A DNA stretch of 64,000 bases from Mycolicibacterium fortuitum subsp. fortuitum (lineage in GTDB: Bacteria > Actinomycetota > Actinomycetes > Mycobacteriales > Mycobacteriaceae), in the NCBI RefSeq assembly GCF_022179545.1, contig NZ_AP025518.1, forward strand, positions 5,332,001-5,396,000, given 5' to 3'. Shown here piece by piece: positions 62,043 to 64,000 of the stretch. A program made the translations under genes and the position numbers. How positions within the stretch are numbered: position 1 is the first letter of the stretch; each line of letters starts with the position of its first letter. The notes beneath the pieces are model-generated. The model worked only from the letters and a program-made list of their open reading frames with translations, did no database searches and was not told the origin of the DNA.

Positions 62043-63490
62043 AGCGCCCCAAGCTGTTCGGTCGAACCCGCAAGTATTCGGAACCCAGCCGGACACGTCT
62101 GGCGGTGCGCGGCCTGGCCGCGGCGACGGTGGCGGTGGCGGTGGCCTCCGTGCTGGTGGCCAGAGCGTCTGGCCATCTCGACCGCAGTGCCGACGTGTTC
62201 GTCGGAGTCCCGGTGTCGGCCGGATTGATCACCGGCGGATCTCCGGTTCGCTACCACGGCGTCAACGTCGGGCGCATCGCCGAAATCGAGTCGGGCACCC
62301 GCACATCGCGGGTCCGACTGGCGATCGAACCCGACAGCCTCGGCATCATCCCGTCCTCGGCGGTCGCGCGGATCGTGCCCCGCACGTTCTTCGGCGACAT
62401 CTACCTGCAACTCGTCGACCCTCAAGGCAGCCGCTCGACAACGGGCCTGCGGCCAGGAGACACCGTGGCGATCGACGACAGTCCCGATGCCATGGCCCTC
62501 TACGACGTGTTCACCAAAATCGTCGCACTGTTCTCCCAGATCAAACCGGAGCGCATGCAGACCGCACTCACGGCGATCAGCCAGTCCCTCCGCAACCGCG
62601 GCACCGAACTGGGCACCACGATCGACAACCTGAGCGCCAGCGCCGAGGTGCTGACGCCGTCACTGGTGCGGTTCCTCGACACCACCCCGCAATTCCGTGA
62701 TGTGATGGCCTCACTGAACGCCGCCACCCCGGACATCATCTCCACGCTGTCGGCCGCCACCTCGGTGTCCAACCGGATGGTCGACGACCAGAAGAAGTTC
62801 GCCTCGGCACTGGACGGCTTCGCCCGCTTCTCCTCGGTGCTCACCGCATTCCTGTCCGATCACCGCCAACAGCTGATCACCGTGGTGGACTCGGCCGGCA
62901 AGATCATGGCGACCACCGCCGCTCAGCCACTCGGGCTGATCGACACCCTGGCCGGCGCGCAGTCGTTCGGTGAGGCCGGTGCCAAGGTGTTCGCCACCGG
63001 CAAGTTCAACATCACCGCCGTGGCGACCTTCGCCGGTCCGATGCCGTACTCGCTTCAGGATTGCCCGGTCTATGGCGCCACGCAAGGTGCACGCTGCGCC
63101 GAATCCGCTCCGTCGGGCCAGGTTCCGGATCAGCCGGCCGACGTGCTGGCCCGCCCGGCCGCTGATCTACCGGTCACACCGTTCACGCCACCGGTCCCGC
63201 ACATGCCGACGAACTCGTTCCTGCCGCCCGGGCCCGGACTGCCCCAGTCCGCACCGCTACCCACCGAACCGCTTCCCGCCGAGGCAGTTCCAGGCGCGGC
63301 ACCCGCGTCATCGATTCCCGAGGCTGCGCCCGCGTCGGCGGTCGTCGATGCCGACGGCCAGGCTCACGCCCTGGCGGTCCTGCAGGACGAACTCCTTCCC
63401 CCGGCAGGTGCTCCTTCAACCCAACCGAACATCGCCACGGTGCTCATGCTGGGCCCGCTGGTGCGCGGCACGGAAGTGCAGGTCTCATGA
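62039..63490 (+). CDS. Mce protein, MceA position, of operon 2
   Basis: The 483-residue protein starts at GTG 62039, which overlaps the yrbEB stop (GTGA). It has an N-terminal basic stretch, one span (about 22-44) and an MCE domain with LITGGSPVRYHGVNVGRIAEI. A long helical body follows and then a Pro/Ala-rich tail from about residue 370 (PADVLARPAADLPVTPFTPP). It has the tail typical of first-position Mce proteins. Confidence 0.9.
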   Translation: MKRPKLFGRTRKYSEPSRTRLAVRGLAAATVAVAVASVLVARASGHLDRSADVFVGVPVSAGLITGGSPVRYHGVNVGRIAEIESGTRTSRVRLAIEPDSLGIIPSSAVARIVPRTFFGDIYLQLVDPQGSRSTTGLRPGDTVAIDDSPDAMALYDVFTKIVALFSQIKPERMQTALTAISQSLRNRGTELGTTIDNLSASAEVLTPSLVRFLDTTPQFRDVMASLNAATPDIISTLSAATSVSNRMVDDQKKFASALDGFARFSSVLTAFLSDHRQQLITVVDSAGKIMATTAAQPLGLIDTLAGAQSFGEAGAKVFATGKFNITAVATFAGPMPYSLQDCPVYGATQGARCAESAPSGQVPDQPADVLARPAADLPVTPFTPPVPHMPTNSFLPPGPGLPQSAPLPTEPLPAEAVPGAAPASSIPEAAPASAVVDADGQAHALAVLQDELLPPAGAPSTQPNIATVLMLGPLVRGTEVQVS

Positions 63491-64000
63491 ACCGGAACGG
63501 TGGCTGGCAGTCATGGGCCAAGCTGGGCGCCTTCGGCACCGCCGGGGTGCTCAGTGCTGTGCTGGTGATGAACACCCTGTCGGTACCGGTGCGCGGCAAC
63601 ACCGTGACCTACCAGGCGCAGTTCACCAGCGTCGAAGGCCTCAACGCCGGAAACCCGGTGACCATGAACGGCATTCGGATCGGGCGGGTGGACTCGATCC
63701 GGTTCGCCCCCAACGGCGACGGCACCAGCCGCGCCGACGTCGACATCGAGGTCAACTCTGACTTCACCCTGACCAGCAATGTCACCGCAGCCGTGCGCTA
63801 CGGCGACATGCTCGGCGCCCGCTATGTGGCGCTGTCCGATCCGGGCGGGGCAATCATGGACGTGTCCACCGACGAACCACCGGCGCGCCTGGCCGCCGGC
63901 GGTGTCATACCGCTGGCCCAGACGTCACCTGCCGTCGACCTGACCGCACTGCTCAACGGGTTCAAGCCGTTGTTCGACGCGCTGGCACCCGAACAGGTCA
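63487..64000 (+). CDS. Mce protein, MceB position, of operon 2 (partial at right edge)
   Basis: ATG 63487 overlaps the mceA stop (ATGA). About 171 residues are visible before the window ends, with no stop. They contain an N-terminal span and the MCE domain with GLNAGNPVTMNGIRIGRVDSI, then RYGDMLGARYVALSDPGG and the start of a DLTALLNGFKPLFDALAPEQV helical region. It is a subunit of the second Mce channel; the rest of the operon lies to the right. Confidence 0.9.
   Translation, partial: MNRNGGWQSWAKLGAFGTAGVLSAVLVMNTLSVPVRGNTVTYQAQFTSVEGLNAGNPVTMNGIRIGRVDSIRFAPNGDGTSRADVDIEVNSDFTLTSNVTAAVRYGDMLGARYVALSDPGGAIMDVSTDEPPARLAAGGVIPLAQTSPAVDLTALLNGFKPLFDALAPEQV

Overview
The window is high-GC DNA from a fast-growing mycobacterium (Mycolicibacterium-like). 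The support is two mce operons (yrbE plus mce genes), PE-PPE-type serine hydrolases, a cutinase, a PknH_C-type sensor lipoprotein, menJ/grcC1/htpX, a TrcR/TrcS-like two-component pair and many secreted proteins with mycobacterial signal peptides. The recalled M. tuberculosis order pitA-Rv0544c ... menJ-grcC1-htpX-gpdA1-...-yajQ is recognisable here, but it is stretched by accessory blocks. No transposase, integrase, phage gene or CRISPR array was seen.

Layout. 1-5.4 kb: end of a possible cell-wall hydrolase, a PknH_C-domain lipoprotein, a transmembrane Ser/Thr kinase whose outer half is a solute-binding domain, and, divergent from it, a flippase-like membrane protein carrying a degenerate kinase-like domain. 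5.4-5.7 kb: a cluster of REP-like repeats. 5.7-13.2 kb: a membrane-anchored molybdopterin oxidoreductase, a small secreted protein, an SNF2-type ATPase, a proline-rich membrane protein, a lipoprotein, and pitA with its small membrane partner. 13.2-18.5 kb: a cutinase, then two paralogous PE-PPE-type hydrolases flanking a TetR regulator with a perfect palindromic operator. 18.5-25 kb: a multi-pass membrane protein with a probable 5' frameshift, a second actin-fold-like/proline-rich protein with two internal repeat tracts, rtcB, tRNA-Tyr and yajQ.

25-29.1 kb: a four-gene minus-strand operon (lipoprotein, ATPase, permease, flavin monooxygenase) typical of organosulfonate use. 29.2-39.7 kb: a complete mce operon on the minus strand (yrbEA, yrbEB, mceA-F, a Mce-associated protein and a secreted DUF3298-like protein), almost every junction overlapping or nearly so. 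40.3-46.5 kb: an ArsR regulator with twin operators and a divergent MFS exporter, gpdA1, then an XRE-cupin regulator divergent from a zinc alcohol dehydrogenase and an APC permease. 46.5-52.4 kb: two small secreted proteins, a TrcS/TrcR-like pair with tandem 11-bp-spaced repeats upstream, and a SulP transporter fused to a beta-carbonic anhydrase.

52.7-60.1 kb: htpX, grcC1, menJ, tspO, a small HTH protein with palindromic sites, ppnP, a CobW-type GTPase with a Zur-box-like site, and a Tat-exported phytoene-desaturase-like oxidoreductase. 60.4-64 kb: the start of a second mce operon (yrbEA, yrbEB, mceA, partial mceB) that runs off the right edge. A 16-base motif lies about 130 bp upstream of both mce operons, which suggests a shared regulator.

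Function assignments rest on motifs and remembered family features; no search was run.
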